Shown here piece after piece: positions 8,717-18,522 of a DNA stretch of 64,000 nt. Every line of letters starts with the position of its first letter. The stretch's first letter is position 1. The notes beneath the pieces are model-generated. The model made no database searches, had not been told where the DNA came from, and saw only the letters and a program-made list of their open reading frames with translations. The position numbers and the translations under genes were made by a program. The stretch is from CBDFLD01 sp965249005 (lineage in GTDB: Bacteria; Acidobacteriota; UBA6911), in the NCBI GenBank assembly GCA_965249005.1, contig CBDFLD010000019.1, forward strand, positions 248,001-312,000. The letters are read 5' to 3'.

Positions 8717-10789
8717 ATGACCAGAATATGCCGTTTGCTATTGCTGCTTGCGACATCCTCCCTGGGTGCCTGTGCGGTCGGAACCTCGCCTGAAAACTCT
8801 CAAAGGCCCAATGTTTTGTTCATTGCGATAGACGATCTGAACGACTGGATCGGCTGCCTTGGCGGACATCCCGACGCCAAGACGCCAAACATCGACCGTC
8901 TTGCCGCGCGAGGAACGCTGTTCACGCGTGCCTACGCGGCCGCACCCGCTTGTAACCCTTCGCGAGCCGCGCTTCTGACTGGCATTCGTCCCTCGACTTC
9001 CGGGGTCTACCAGAACCTCCAACCATGGCGGCCGGTGATGCGCGAGGCAGTGACGCTGCCTCAACACTTCAAGCAGAATGACTACCATGTGGCCGGAGCC
9101 GGAAAGATCTTCCACGGTATCTTTTCGAGTCCGAGAAGGCTTGCCAACGTCTATCTGCCCTATTCCGAGTCTTGGCACGAGTATCGTCTCAAAGGCCCCA
9201 ACATCATGCCCGAGCAATACCCGGCTTCCGGCATTCCGAACATGACGTTCTTTGACTGGAGTCCGCTCCAAGTTGCCGATGATGCGATGGACGACCATCA
9301 AGTGGCAACCTGGGCAATAGAGCGGCTGAAACGGAGTCATGATAAGCCGCTGTTTCTGGCTTGCGGCATCTATCGCCCACACCTGCCGTGGTACGTTCCC
9401 CAGAAATACTTTGACATGTTTCCGCTGGAGCAGATCACATTGCCCAAGATTCTGGAAAATGATCTGGATGATGTACCGCCGAGCGGGCACCGGATGGCGA
9501 GTCCTGGCAGAGAACACAGAATGGTCACGGAATCGGACAACTACCACCGGGCCGTTCAGGGTTATCTGGCAAGCATCGCGTTTGCCGACGCTCAGGTGGG
9601 GCGGGTCGTCGATGCCCTGGACCAGAGCGCGTTTGCCGACAACACCGTGATCGTTCTGTGGGGAGATCACGGCTGGCATCTGGGCGAAAAGCAGCACTGG
9701 AGAAAGTTCACGCTCTGGGAAGAGGCAGACCGGGTCCCGCTACTGATCGTCGCGCCGGGTGTAACTGAACCCGGGGGACGTTGCGACCGGACGGTCTCGC
9801 TGATGGATATCTATCCCACGCTCGCCGATCTTGCCGGCTTGCCCATTAGTGAAACCCTGGAGGGCGTGAGCCTGCGCCCGCTGCTCCAGAACCCTGATGC
9901 TGAATGGGATCGGCCGGCGCTGACGACCCACGGACGCAACAATCACGCGCTGCGCTCGGAGCGCTGGCGCTACATTCGCTACGCCGACGGCACGGAGGAA
10001 CTTTACGATCACGAGGCCGATCCCTTGGAATGGACCAATCTGGCCGTCGATCCTCAATACGATGATGTGAAGAAGGAGTTGTCGCAGTGGTTCCCCGAGG
10101 TGAATGCTCCTCCGGCTCCGAACGGTCCGGGAAGGTCGGTTCCGACCGGTTCCGTCACCTCAGCAGAGCGGGAGCAACGTCGCGACATGACATCGCTGGA
10201 CGCATTGAGTCAGATGAAGATCCTGATAGATAGTGGCGAAATTCCCTATCCCCCCTATGCGTTGAATCTGGACAAGTGGGAACTGCCGTCGGATGAGTCC
10301 CGCACGGTCAAGATTCCAATCGATGACCGTGAATACCTCCTGTACGCGCCTGCCGTGACGCGCGTCGTTGCGGGTGACAATGCGGATCTGTCGGAAGTTC
10401 TGGCTCCGACGAAATACAAAGACCCCGGAGAGCTGTTGCTCCGATCGATCCAGAGCCAGTATACGGCTTTCGTCATGAGCGGACTCTTGTTTCTCGGTGC
10501 CGACCTCGAGGTTGTGGATCACCCACTCTTCTGGGAAAGGCGCGAGAGACGATGGAAGTGGAAGAGAGCGGCCTCGAGCTTGATCAAGAGAGGCGGTTAC
10601 CTGGCGTACGTCGGCCCCGTTGGGGTTCTACTTCAAGGCGAAGACGACAGCTACCTGATTGCGTTTGACCGACCCAGTGAGGAATCTCCATACCCACTTC
10701 CGCAGCAACCGATGGATTTCGACCGCGGCGCGGCTGGCCGCATCAATCTCAGCGTTGCAGGCAAAAATATTCATCTGAAAAGCCTGTAG
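8717..10789 (+). CDS. sulfatase (iduronate-2-sulfatase-like) with a C-terminal extension
   Basis: A 690-residue exported type I sulfatase. The N-terminus is a lipoprotein-like signal (SLGACA, Cys about 19). RPNVLFIAIDDLNDW gives the metal-binding Asp pair, and ACNPSRAALLTG places Cys79 as the residue converted to formylglycine (C-x-P-S-R). WGDHGWHLGEKQHW supplies the second metal-ligand Asp/His. YRPHLPWYVPQKYFDMFP is typical of the iduronate-2-sulfatase branch. The sulfatase domain ends near residue 475 after the ELYDHEADPLEWTNLA motif. The remaining roughly 200 residues (480-690) match no family I recognise: they contain beta-type segments, a VSAxx-free Trp/Arg cluster and no transmembrane helix. 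It is divergent from the copper operon. Maturation would need an anSME or FGE enzyme, not seen here. Confidence 0.9.
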   Translation: MTRICRLLLLLATSSLGACAVGTSPENSQRPNVLFIAIDDLNDWIGCLGGHPDAKTPNIDRLAARGTLFTRAYAAAPACNPSRAALLTGIRPSTSGVYQNLQPWRPVMREAVTLPQHFKQNDYHVAGAGKIFHGIFSSPRRLANVYLPYSESWHEYRLKGPNIMPEQYPASGIPNMTFFDWSPLQVADDAMDDHQVATWAIERLKRSHDKPLFLACGIYRPHLPWYVPQKYFDMFPLEQITLPKILENDLDDVPPSGHRMASPGREHRMVTESDNYHRAVQGYLASIAFADAQVGRVVDALDQSAFADNTVIVLWGDHGWHLGEKQHWRKFTLWEEADRVPLLIVAPGVTEPGGRCDRTVSLMDIYPTLADLAGLPISETLEGVSLRPLLQNPDAEWDRPALTTHGRNNHALRSERWRYIRYADGTEELYDHEADPLEWTNLAVDPQYDDVKKELSQWFPEVNAPPAPNGPGRSVPTGSVTSAEREQRRDMTSLDALSQMKILIDSGEIPYPPYALNLDKWELPSDESRTVKIPIDDREYLLYAPAVTRVVAGDNADLSEVLAPTKYKDPGELLLRSIQSQYTAFVMSGLLFLGADLEVVDHPLFWERRERRWKWKRAASSLIKRGGYLAYVGPVGVLLQGEDDSYLIAFDRPSEESPYPLPQQPMDFDRGAAGRINLSVAGKNIHLKSL

Positions 10790-10821
10790 ACTATGAGTGC
10801 GTGCCTTCCCTTCTGGCTCCG

Positions 10822-11723
10822 TTAGCGCTCCAGTAACTCCGCAGACTTGATCCAAGCCGAATACCAGAAGTCGCGCAACGATCGTGACGCGTGAGCGAGC
10901 CGCTCGCAGGTGAAGCGTTTGGCTTCGGCGGTTTCATTGCCCTCTCCGAAAGGGTGTTGCTGGTCCAGGGCATAGACCGTCTCTAGGTGACCATGTGCGG
11001 CGCGTATATGCTTCATGGCAGCGTCCAACCAAGGTCCGACTACCTGGGCACCACCGACAAGTGATTCGAAGTCCGGTTCTTCGATCGACTGCTTGACGTA
11101 GATGGATTCGAAGCGTCCATGGATGCGCTTACCGACATAGCCCTTCGGATTGGCTGCCTTGGGGTTCCATCCGTTGCCGTGAATCGTGGTGTGCAGAGGG
11201 TTGGCGTTGTCGGTGATGAAGTGCGACAGCAGTCCTGCAATGTGGATGATGTTCTGTTCGATCTGCCTCTTTATCCGGCGCTCGTTTTCCGTCCCTTCGC
11301 GGGCCTTGCGCCAGAGCATGAAGTTGACCGTCAACATTTCGGAATGTTCTGCCATCGCGTAGGGCGCGAATCCAAGGTCGCCGTACCCGTACTGGCCACC
11401 GTCGGGCTTCGGCTTGCCCACGTATGAGAGAAGGAACTCGTAGCGGTGTTTCGGCAAGGGGCCAGTCAGCCACTCGAGTTTCAGGATGTGATCCCGATCG
11501 GCCTCAAAGCCGGCTCGCGTTTCTCGACTCGCCATCTATCCGGTTCCGGGCAAAGGTAGCCAAGCTCGACCTCCGCATTGCGGAAAAAAGCCGGCATGTC
11601 ATCAGGAAGAGAGCGGACCGCAACGTGAGCCGTCATCCGGTGTCCCTTCGGTCCCCACGCGGGTGCGGAAACAACCGTGAACAGAAAGACGGGCAAGGCT
11701 AATCGAAAGACGTTCATGCTCAT
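10822..11723 (-). pseudogene. S1/P1 nuclease/zinc phospholipase C-like secreted protein, frameshifted
   Basis: Two minus-strand reading frames form one protein when joined. The 5' part starts at the ATG at 11723, with GGAGGT five bases upstream, and encodes a signal peptide ending APAWG, then WGPKGHRMTAHVA (the N-terminal Trp and His zinc ligands of this superfamily) and CPEPDRWR. The 3' part begins with SRETRAGFEADRDHILKLEW and carries GLLSHFITDNANPLHTTIHG, which holds the central His/Asp zinc-ligand cluster, and later HIRAAHGHLETVYA. A single-base shift near 11525-11545 breaks the frame; the second frame has a TAG just before its apparent ATG, so it is not a separate gene. It would be a periplasmic phosphodiesterase or phospholipase if intact. 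A sequencing indel is an alternative explanation. Confidence 0.72.
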
Positions 11724-11759
11724 ACAGACCTCCATTGGTTTGGAACGAAATCAGGGCTT

Positions 11760-13190
11760 TCAGCGCAAGCCAGGACTTTGCTGCCAGTGTCGCTTGGGAG
11801 CCGAAAGCGGCACCCGCATCCAGGAGCGGTCCGCCTCGTAGATAGCCTGCAGCTGCGCCACTCGATCGGGGTTTCTGGTGGATAGATCCTGCTTTTCTCC
11901 ACTGTCTTGACTCAGATCGAACAGCTCGGTCTTGCCTTCCCGATGGATCAGCTTCCAACGCCCCTTGCGCACCGCATACGTGCGCTCGGGCTCCATGGTC
12001 CAGACGAGATGATCGCGCAGCGGGGTTCCGTCGGGCGGGAGCTCGAGCAGATTCTGGCCATCAAAGATCCGATCGGGCAGTAACTGGCTGCCGGTGGCAG
12101 CCAGGCAGGTGGGCAATACGTCCAGGCTGCTTACTAGCTGTGAGGAGGTCGATGCTGCCGGAATCTTGCCAGGCCAGCTCGCGATGACGGGCACACGAAT
12201 GCCTCCCTCATAGAGACGCCTCTTCCCGCCGCGAAACGGAGCGTTGCTGGCACCGCTGTACCAGTAGGGATCGGAATCTCTCGATTCCCAGCCGCCGTTG
12301 TCGGAAATGAAGAAGATGAGCGTGTTCTTTTCCAGACCGAGACGGCTCAGGGTTTTCGATACTTTACCCACCCCCGTGTCCAGGACGGCGACCATGGCCA
12401 GGTAGGCGTCGCGGATCGGATCGCCGGTTTGGAAGCGTGCTACCTGGTCGGCCGGTGCCTGCTGGGGGGCGTGGGGCGAGCTGTAGGAAAGGACGAGAAA
12501 GAAGGGATGGCGATGGTTTCGCTCGATGAAGCCGACGGCCTCATCCGAGAATCGCTCGGTGAGGTAACCGCGATCCGAGATTGGCTCGGTATTGCGATAG
12601 AGCGGTTCATTGAAGGGGCTGTCCCCTGCAAAAGGCCTCAGGCGTTTCTGAAAACTGGATTTTCCCGGATCAATGCTGGGCACGGAAAGATCGTAGTAGT
12701 CGTGGGCTCCCTGGAGGAAGCCGTAGAACTCCTCGAATCCGAGTTCAGTGGGGTGCTGGTTTGGGCTGTACCCCAGGTGCCACTTCCCCACGAGACTGGT
12801 CCGGTACCCCTCCCGTTTGAGCAGCTGGGCGAGGGTGAACTCGCTGCGCGGCAGGCCCACGAGTTCCGTGTCCCAGTTGCCGTAGTATCCGAAGCGCTGC
12901 TGGTATCGTCCGGTCAGAAGCCCAGCGCGCGAGGGAGAGCACATCGGAGCTGTCACATAGGCGTCGGTGAACTTCATCCCCCGCTCTGCCAGGCGATCCA
13001 GGTGAGGAGTCGACGCGTCGGCAGCGCCATAGCATCCCAGGTCCCCATAGCCCAGGTCGTCGGCGATGATCAAGACGATGTTCGGTCGAGCCGCTCCCTC
13101 CGAGATGGCAATGTTGGAAGCAAACATCCACGACAGAAGGAGCAAGAAGCGGCAACATCTCTCAACCCGATCATTTTTCCAGATTCTCAT
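11760..13190 (-). CDS. sulfatase (arylsulfatase type)
   Basis: A 476-residue exported type I sulfatase starting at the ATG at 13190, which has GGAGGG just upstream; longer in-frame starts would run into the neighbouring insertion sequence. Residues 1-34 are a signal peptide. PNIVLIIADDLGYGDLGCYG holds the metal-ligand Asp pair, PMCSPSRAGLLTG gives formylglycine Cys84, LVGKWHLG holds the catalytic Lys/His, and FFISDNGGWESR the second Asp-Asn pair. The C-terminus ends with the usual TELFDLSQDSGEKQDLS motif. It is of the arylsulfatase A/polysaccharide sulfatase type; substrate unknown. The IS256 element starts only 12 bases upstream of the start codon, so native transcription from beyond it is interrupted unless the IS carries an outward promoter. 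Confidence 0.92.
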   Translation of the reverse strand: MRIWKNDRVERCCRFLLLLSWMFASNIAISEGAARPNIVLIIADDLGYGDLGCYGAADASTPHLDRLAERGMKFTDAYVTAPMCSPSRAGLLTGRYQQRFGYYGNWDTELVGLPRSEFTLAQLLKREGYRTSLVGKWHLGYSPNQHPTELGFEEFYGFLQGAHDYYDLSVPSIDPGKSSFQKRLRPFAGDSPFNEPLYRNTEPISDRGYLTERFSDEAVGFIERNHRHPFFLVLSYSSPHAPQQAPADQVARFQTGDPIRDAYLAMVAVLDTGVGKVSKTLSRLGLEKNTLIFFISDNGGWESRDSDPYWYSGASNAPFRGGKRRLYEGGIRVPVIASWPGKIPAASTSSQLVSSLDVLPTCLAATGSQLLPDRIFDGQNLLELPPDGTPLRDHLVWTMEPERTYAVRKGRWKLIHREGKTELFDLSQDSGEKQDLSTRNPDRVAQLQAIYEADRSWMRVPLSAPKRHWQQSPGLR

Positions 13191-13202
13191 GACCCTCCAA
13201 GG

Positions 13203-14505
13203 TGATGTAACTTTGCTTGTGTAAAAAGAAAGAGGGTGTAAGTTTGGTTTTTTCGCTGCGATGGCAAAAACCAACTCCAAGAAAGGAGCTTACACCCAAT
13301 GGCGAAATTAACACCGATGACCGAACAATTCCAACATTTCCTTGATGAGGTAAAAGAAGACTTTTGGGGAGATGTGTATAGCAAGACAAAGCTGGCGTGG
13401 AAACGGTATTTCGAGACTGAATCACAGCGGCAGAGAGACCGTTATTGTGGCTTTGGATGGTATGAAAGAGGTGGGCAGAGAAAGAGAGAGTACCGCAATG
13501 GATACTATGAACGGGACTTTGTGACCCGCTTTGGAACGTTACGGTTGCGGATTGCCCGGAGCCGGAACAAGAATTTTCTCCCGAAGGGATTACAACGGTT
13601 TCAACGACGAGCTGACGAGGTAACGTTGCTGATACGAGAGGCGTTTCTCAGAGGAATCAGCACACGGACGGTGGGACGGATTGTGGCGATCATGACGGGA
13701 GAAGTTGTCAGTGCACAGACGGTATCGCAGCTGACACGAGAGCTAGATGAAGCAGTACAGCGATTTCACCGAGCTCGGTTGAGTGACGAATGGAAGACAC
13801 TGTTTCTGGACGGAGTGAGTCTGAGGGTAAGACGTCCGAGTGGGCGGAAACGGGTGCAGATGCTGGTGGCCTACGGGGTGAGAGCGGATGGTAGCCGGCA
13901 GCTTTTGGCATTTATGCGCAGCAGTGGAGAGAGTCAAGCTGCCTGGGAAGGACTCTTAGGAGATCTGTACCGGCGTGGTATAGAGGGAGATAACCTCGAG
14001 CTGATTGTGACCGACGGCTGTGCAGGTCTGGCAGCGGCCATTGAAACGATCTATCCGAGAGCTCAGCACCAACGCTGCTGGGCACATAAGATGCGAAACA
14101 TCGTCAATTCAGTCCGAAAGTGCGATCGAGACCAGATCAAGCAGGATGCACGGGCCATCTACCAGGCCGATAGCCGTCGGGATGCACTGACAGCTTTCAG
14201 GAGGCTGAAGCGTTGCTGGCACAAGGATTATCCGAAGATGGTGAATCGATTGGAGAAGGATCTCCCTGAGTTACTGGCCTTTTACAGCTTCCCACGGCCT
14301 CTGTGGAAGAAGCTACGAACCACCAACGTCATCGAACGCTGCTTCGTTGAGGTTCGACGGAGAACGCGTCCGATGGTTTGCTTTGTTAATGTCCAGAGTG
14401 TCGACAGAATCATTTACTCGATCTTCCATCGATTCAATCTCGATTGGAAGGAACAACGACCAACTCGTACCCTCGACCTTTTTACACAAGCAGCTTGACA
14501 TGACC
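13203..14505. mobile_element. IS256-family insertion sequence, about 1.3 kb, with 8-base target duplication
   Basis: The single transposase gene is bounded by imperfect inverted repeats. Both ends share GCTTGTGTAAAAAG about 12-16 bases from the tip, and the TGTGTAAAA core is typical of IS256-family termini. The element is flanked by an identical 8-base repeat CTCCAAGG (13195-13202 and 14506-14513), the duplication length expected for this family. The identity extends seven further bases (CATGACC) because the right terminus of the element happens to match the left flank. The element looks intact and recent. It sits between a sulfatase and a divergent monooxygenase gene. Confidence 0.9.
13299..14498 (+). 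CDS. IS256-family transposase (mutator type)
   Basis: A full-length 399-residue DDE transposase that cuts and pastes the surrounding element. The catalytic residues are visible: Asp in LFLDGVSLRVR (about 167), Asp in LIVTDGCAGL (about 231) and Glu in TTNVIERCFVEVRRRTRP (about 350). The conserved C(x2)H motif appears as CWAHKMRN. The N-terminal part is helical and basic, as in DNA-binding domains of the family. GGAG lies before the ATG at 13299. The last codons run into the right inverted repeat. It appears functional. Confidence 0.95.
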   Translation: MAKLTPMTEQFQHFLDEVKEDFWGDVYSKTKLAWKRYFETESQRQRDRYCGFGWYERGGQRKREYRNGYYERDFVTRFGTLRLRIARSRNKNFLPKGLQRFQRRADEVTLLIREAFLRGISTRTVGRIVAIMTGEVVSAQTVSQLTRELDEAVQRFHRARLSDEWKTLFLDGVSLRVRRPSGRKRVQMLVAYGVRADGSRQLLAFMRSSGESQAAWEGLLGDLYRRGIEGDNLELIVTDGCAGLAAAIETIYPRAQHQRCWAHKMRNIVNSVRKCDRDQIKQDARAIYQADSRRDALTAFRRLKRCWHKDYPKMVNRLEKDLPELLAFYSFPRPLWKKLRTTNVIERCFVEVRRRTRPMVCFVNVQSVDRIIYSIFHRFNLDWKEQRPTRTLDLFTQAA

Positions 14506-14590
14506 CTCCAAGGCGACTGGTGGCGAATACCCGCCGACTACTATACCATCGTGTCCAGCTCACTGATTGTCCACAGCACAGAGAGACCTC

Positions 14591-15841
14591 ATGCGATTCG
14601 GCGTCTTCTATGAACTCCAATTGCCAAAGCCCTGGAAGAACGATGACGAGCAGCGCCTGTTCAACGAAGCGCTCGATCAGGTCGCGTTGGCCGATCGGCT
14701 GGGCGTCGATTATGCCTGGGCTGTAGAGCATCATTTCCTGGATGAATACTCGCACTGTTCCGCTCCGGAAGTGTTTCTCGGGGCGGCCGCGGCGCGGACG
14801 AACAACATTCGGCTGGGCCACGGGATCCGACAGGTTATCGCCAACTACAACCATCCCGCGCGAACCGCCGAGTGCATTGCCTCGCTGGACCTCGTCAGCA
14901 ACGGGCGGGTCGATTTCGGAATCGGCGAGGGAGCGACTCGTCTGGAGCTGCACGCTTTCGACATACCCGCCAAGAAGAAGCGGGCCATGTCTCTCGAAGC
15001 CGCGGAACAAATCGCCAACATGATGACGATGACTCCGTACCCCGGCTACGAAGGGGAATCGTTCTCTATGCCCTGCCGGAACGTCCTGCCGAAGCCCGTG
15101 CAGAAACCGCATCCGCCGATGTGGATGGCGTGTACCAACCGGGACACGATCAAGGTAGCGGCGAGCCTCGGCCTGGGGGCGCTGGCGTTTGCCTTTGTGG
15201 ATCCGGATGAAGCGAAGAGCTGGAGCCAGGTCTACTACGACATCATAAAGAGCGACGCCTGTGTTCCGATCGGCCACCGGGTCAATGCCAACATCGCGAT
15301 GCTGGCGGCCTTTTCGCTGCACAAGGATCGCGCCGAGGCGGTTCGCCGAGGCCAGGAAGGATTCGAATTTTTTGCCTACGCGGTGAAGTCTCTCGTCACC
15401 CAGGACAACGTGCCGGGGCGTTCTCGGTTGTGGGATGCGTTCCACAATCAGCGAGGTGGCGAGCCAGAGAAGGTCCTCGACGCAGTGAACACCGGCGCAG
15501 ACGAGAATGAGCGCGCCCCGGGAATCGGCACCCCGGACGACTTGATTCATCACGTGATCCCCTTCGAGGAGAGTGGGGTCGACCAGATCATTTTCTTGCA
15601 GCAAGCCGGGAAAACCTCCCATCGGGATATTTGTGAATCGCTTCAACTCTTTGCGGATGCTGTTCTGCCCGAGTTCGTCGCGGGACGCCAGCAGCGCGAG
15701 CGAGCCAAGGCGGCGGAGCTGAGACCTTATATCGACGCAGCGCTTGCAAGAAAGAAATCGATGCCTGCTCTCGAGGACAACGACATTCCGGTGGTGTACG
15801 CATCGACCGACAAGGTTCGGTTCAACCGAGGAGAAGCTTGA
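14591..15841 (+). CDS. luciferase-like (LLM class) flavin-dependent monooxygenase
   Basis: A 416-residue TIM-barrel monooxygenase using FMNH2 or F420. MRFGVFYELQLP is the typical first strand, so the ATG at 14591 is chosen rather than the TTG at 14567. The WAVEHHFLDEYS motif, the GRVDFGIGEG turn and the SMPCRNVLPKPVQKPHPPMWMA segment are characteristic of group A LLM oxidoreductases with alkanal-monooxygenase-like folds. The C-terminal 60 residues are charged and helical. The gene precedes the DUF3604 lipoprotein gene by about 50 bases and may share its transcript. Its upstream region is now bordered by the IS256 element, so its promoter probably lies in the 77 bases between them or within the IS. 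Confidence 0.9.
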   Translation: MRFGVFYELQLPKPWKNDDEQRLFNEALDQVALADRLGVDYAWAVEHHFLDEYSHCSAPEVFLGAAAARTNNIRLGHGIRQVIANYNHPARTAECIASLDLVSNGRVDFGIGEGATRLELHAFDIPAKKKRAMSLEAAEQIANMMTMTPYPGYEGESFSMPCRNVLPKPVQKPHPPMWMACTNRDTIKVAASLGLGALAFAFVDPDEAKSWSQVYYDIIKSDACVPIGHRVNANIAMLAAFSLHKDRAEAVRRGQEGFEFFAYAVKSLVTQDNVPGRSRLWDAFHNQRGGEPEKVLDAVNTGADENERAPGIGTPDDLIHHVIPFEESGVDQIIFLQQAGKTSHRDICESLQLFADAVLPEFVAGRQQRERAKAAELRPYIDAALARKKSMPALEDNDIPVVYASTDKVRFNRGEA

Positions 15842-15894
15842 CTCCCGTCCCGAACGCGCCGGTGTGCTTCGCCGAGCTGAAAAGGAGGATGCCG

Positions 15895-18522
15895 ATGTTT
15901 TGTGCTCAACGATCGAAAACTGCAGCTCAATCTCCAAGGCTGATCTCTCTGGGGGTGTTTCTCTCTCTGTTTTTGGCCTGCTCGCCATCGGGTAACGCGG
16001 ACTATATGGATGCGGCGTTACGACAGCGGGTGGAGAATCTAAAAAAGGAAGCCGCGGCTTCGGCGACCACGGTCGAGAACGTCGACGAACGAACAGCCAC
16101 CCTTTGGGCATGGGCGAACGCGTTCTCACTAAAAGGGGGCGTGTTGCCCTCGCCTTTGCCCAATATGGTCGGTGCCGTGGCTCGCGCGCGCTTCGACGGG
16201 ACGCCCCCGCCGAGAGGAATCATGCGGAACGTCGATCGATACATCGAGGAGCTGCGGGTCAAGGACGAGAATCCGGACGGGCTGGGAGAGCTCCGCATCG
16301 TTTCCGAGCTACCTGTCGTGGCGGAGAGCTGGGCCACCGTCGAGCAAAGCTACACCGCTGGCTCGCTTCCGCTTGCTCCCGGAGCGGTCATCATGCTGGG
16401 TCGCCAGATATTGGCCGATCAAGGCGATTTTCAGCACGAGGATCCGGCCGCGGACAACTACATTTCGATACGCGCCTCGAACCCCGATGTTTCTTTCGAG
16501 CCGACTCGCGTGCCGCTCTCCGGCTGGCATGGAGGGTTCCGCGGAGGCCCGAAGCCGACGGTTTCGTTCGTCGTGGCAGGCGGCGCACTGGCTGCTGGCG
16601 AGACCTTCACGGTCACCTATGGGGATAAGTCCAAGGGTTCGCGCGGATTCAAGGTGCAGACCTACGCGAGCGAGGAGCTGCTTCTGCCGATCTATCTCGA
16701 TTTTGAGGGGAAGGGAAACTTCTTCAGTCTTCGCTGGCCTGGTCTCCGTGTGGTTGGCCTGCCGGAGGTACGGTCGGTCAACGTGTTCGTGCCGTCGATC
16801 GTCCGGGTCGGGGAAACATTCGAGCTGGCCGTTCGAAGCAACGACCGCTTTTTCAATCGACCCAGCACGAAGATTCCCGGCTATCGAGTTACCCTCAACG
16901 GCAAGCCGTGGCGGGAGATTCCGGAGAGTGATGACGCCGTTACCGTGATCGACGACGTTGTACTCGCCGAGCCGGGAGTCTATCGTTTCTCGCTCAGCTC
17001 GTCCGACGGAGCGGTGACCGGGACCAGCAACCCCGTCTGGGTAAGACGAGATCCGAACTGGCGCGTCTTCTGGGGAGAGACCCACTCTCACACGGCGCTG
17101 GCGGAAGGTCAGGGAACGCCGGACGGGCTGTATCGTTTTGCCCGTGAGGACGCGCGCCTCGACTTCGCCACGCTTTCCGAGCACGACGGGATGATGGACG
17201 ATTTCGAATGGCAAACCCTGAGCGAGCTCGCGCGCAGCTTCAACGACGAGGGGCGCTTCATCGTCTTTCTGGGCTATGAGTGGTCGACACAGACCCGACA
17301 GGGCGGTCACCACAACGTGCTCTTTCGAACCCCTGATCGGAAGCGGGTGCCGATGCAGAGCGCCAACGACCTTCCGCTCCTGTACGAGGGCCTGCGGGCG
17401 GAGAACAGCTCGAGCGATGTTCTGGTCATTCCCCACGCGCATCAGGCCGGCGATTGGAACCGGAGTGATCCGGACCTGGAGAAGCTGGTCGAGATCTCCT
17501 CCATGCACGGTACCTTCGAGTGGTTCGGCAATCTGTATCTCAAGAACGGCTTCGAGATCGGCTTCATAGCCGCTTCGGACGATCATCGGGGGCGCCCCGG
17601 CTATCAAAACGCGGCTCGGATGCAGGTCATGACCCCCCCGATTCTTAGCCAGAAGGGGGGGCTTGCAGCCGCCATCGCTCCGCAGAAGACCGGGGAGGCG
17701 ATCTTCGATGCCCTACGCGACCTTTCCGCCTATGCCACTTCGGGTGAGCGTATCATTCTCGACGCCGAGCTCAACGGCTTCCGGATGGGTACGCGTCAGG
17801 AAAACTCCACCGAGCGGAGAGTCACCTGCAAAGCCATGGGGACGGCCCCGATCGACCAGATCGGCCTGATCAAAAACGGAGAGGTCATCTTCAACCGCGA
17901 CTACATGTCGGCGCCGCTTCGCAGCCGCAGCTGGGTACAGGTTGGATTTCAGTCCTCGTCGGAGGTCTTTCCTCCGGCGCGCGACAACCCGCGCGCTTAC
18001 CGTGTCTGGAAAGGGACCGTCGAGGTCAGCGGGGCCCGGCTTCTTTCAGTCGAGACGCCCGGTTTCGAGAATCAGCACTACACGGAACGCGCAACCGTCG
18101 ATTCGAACAACAGCAACCTGGTGCGTTTTCACGTCGAGACCCGGGGCCGGCGGGACACGATGGTCCTGGAGCTCGACGGAGCGAGCGGCGGTACCACATT
18201 TCGCTTCCAGCTGGAGCCGGCCACCGAGCACGGTTCCACTACAGTGCTGGCGCGGGCGCCGGCCGATATTCCCGGGGACGATTTCCAGCTCCGACTCTCA
18301 GATCTCGAGAACCGCCGTTTGGAGAAGGAATTTCAGGTCGACCGGCACACCGACCGATTGACCCTGCAGGTCGTCGACCCGAACGCTGCGTTTGATCAGG
18401 AGTTCGAGTTCACCGATCTCGAGAATCGTTCAGAAGGCGACTACTACTACGTGAGGGTGCGTCAGGGTGACGGGGCCCTGGCTTGGTCCAGTCCGTTCTG
18501 GGTCGGAAAGAAAGCGAATTAA
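15895..18522 (+). CDS. DUF3604 lipoprotein (PHP-like metallohydrolase)
   Basis: About 875 residues. The second of two close ATGs (15895) is taken as the start because AAAGGAGG lies at the right distance before it and it gives a clean lipoprotein signal ending LFLACS. Residues about 30-380 are beta-rich with no clear family. From about 390 the DUF3604 domain begins: FWGETHSHTALAEG (metal-ligand His pair), FATLSEHDGMMD, VLVIPHAHQ and GFIAASDDHRGRPG supply the PHP-type His/Asp ligands expected to hold two or three metals. The C-terminus ends YYYVRVRQGDGALAWSSPFWV, a motif shared with the two other DUF3604 genes in this window. It is likely a surface-attached hydrolase; the substrate is not known for the family. 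Confidence 0.9.
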   Translation: MFCAQRSKTAAQSPRLISLGVFLSLFLACSPSGNADYMDAALRQRVENLKKEAAASATTVENVDERTATLWAWANAFSLKGGVLPSPLPNMVGAVARARFDGTPPPRGIMRNVDRYIEELRVKDENPDGLGELRIVSELPVVAESWATVEQSYTAGSLPLAPGAVIMLGRQILADQGDFQHEDPAADNYISIRASNPDVSFEPTRVPLSGWHGGFRGGPKPTVSFVVAGGALAAGETFTVTYGDKSKGSRGFKVQTYASEELLLPIYLDFEGKGNFFSLRWPGLRVVGLPEVRSVNVFVPSIVRVGETFELAVRSNDRFFNRPSTKIPGYRVTLNGKPWREIPESDDAVTVIDDVVLAEPGVYRFSLSSSDGAVTGTSNPVWVRRDPNWRVFWGETHSHTALAEGQGTPDGLYRFAREDARLDFATLSEHDGMMDDFEWQTLSELARSFNDEGRFIVFLGYEWSTQTRQGGHHNVLFRTPDRKRVPMQSANDLPLLYEGLRAENSSSDVLVIPHAHQAGDWNRSDPDLEKLVEISSMHGTFEWFGNLYLKNGFEIGFIAASDDHRGRPGYQNAARMQVMTPPILSQKGGLAAAIAPQKTGEAIFDALRDLSAYATSGERIILDAELNGFRMGTRQENSTERRVTCKAMGTAPIDQIGLIKNGEVIFNRDYMSAPLRSRSWVQVGFQSSSEVFPPARDNPRAYRVWKGTVEVSGARLLSVETPGFENQHYTERATVDSNNSNLVRFHVETRGRRDTMVLELDGASGGTTFRFQLEPATEHGSTTVLARAPADIPGDDFQLRLSDLENRRLEKEFQVDRHTDRLTLQVVDPNAAFDQEFEFTDLENRSEGDYYYVRVRQGDGALAWSSPFWVGKKAN

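Noticed and set aside
14414..16129. 571-codon minus-strand open frame
   Set aside because: Antisense to the IS256 end, the luciferase-like monooxygenase and the start of the DUF3604 gene; composition is shadow-like.
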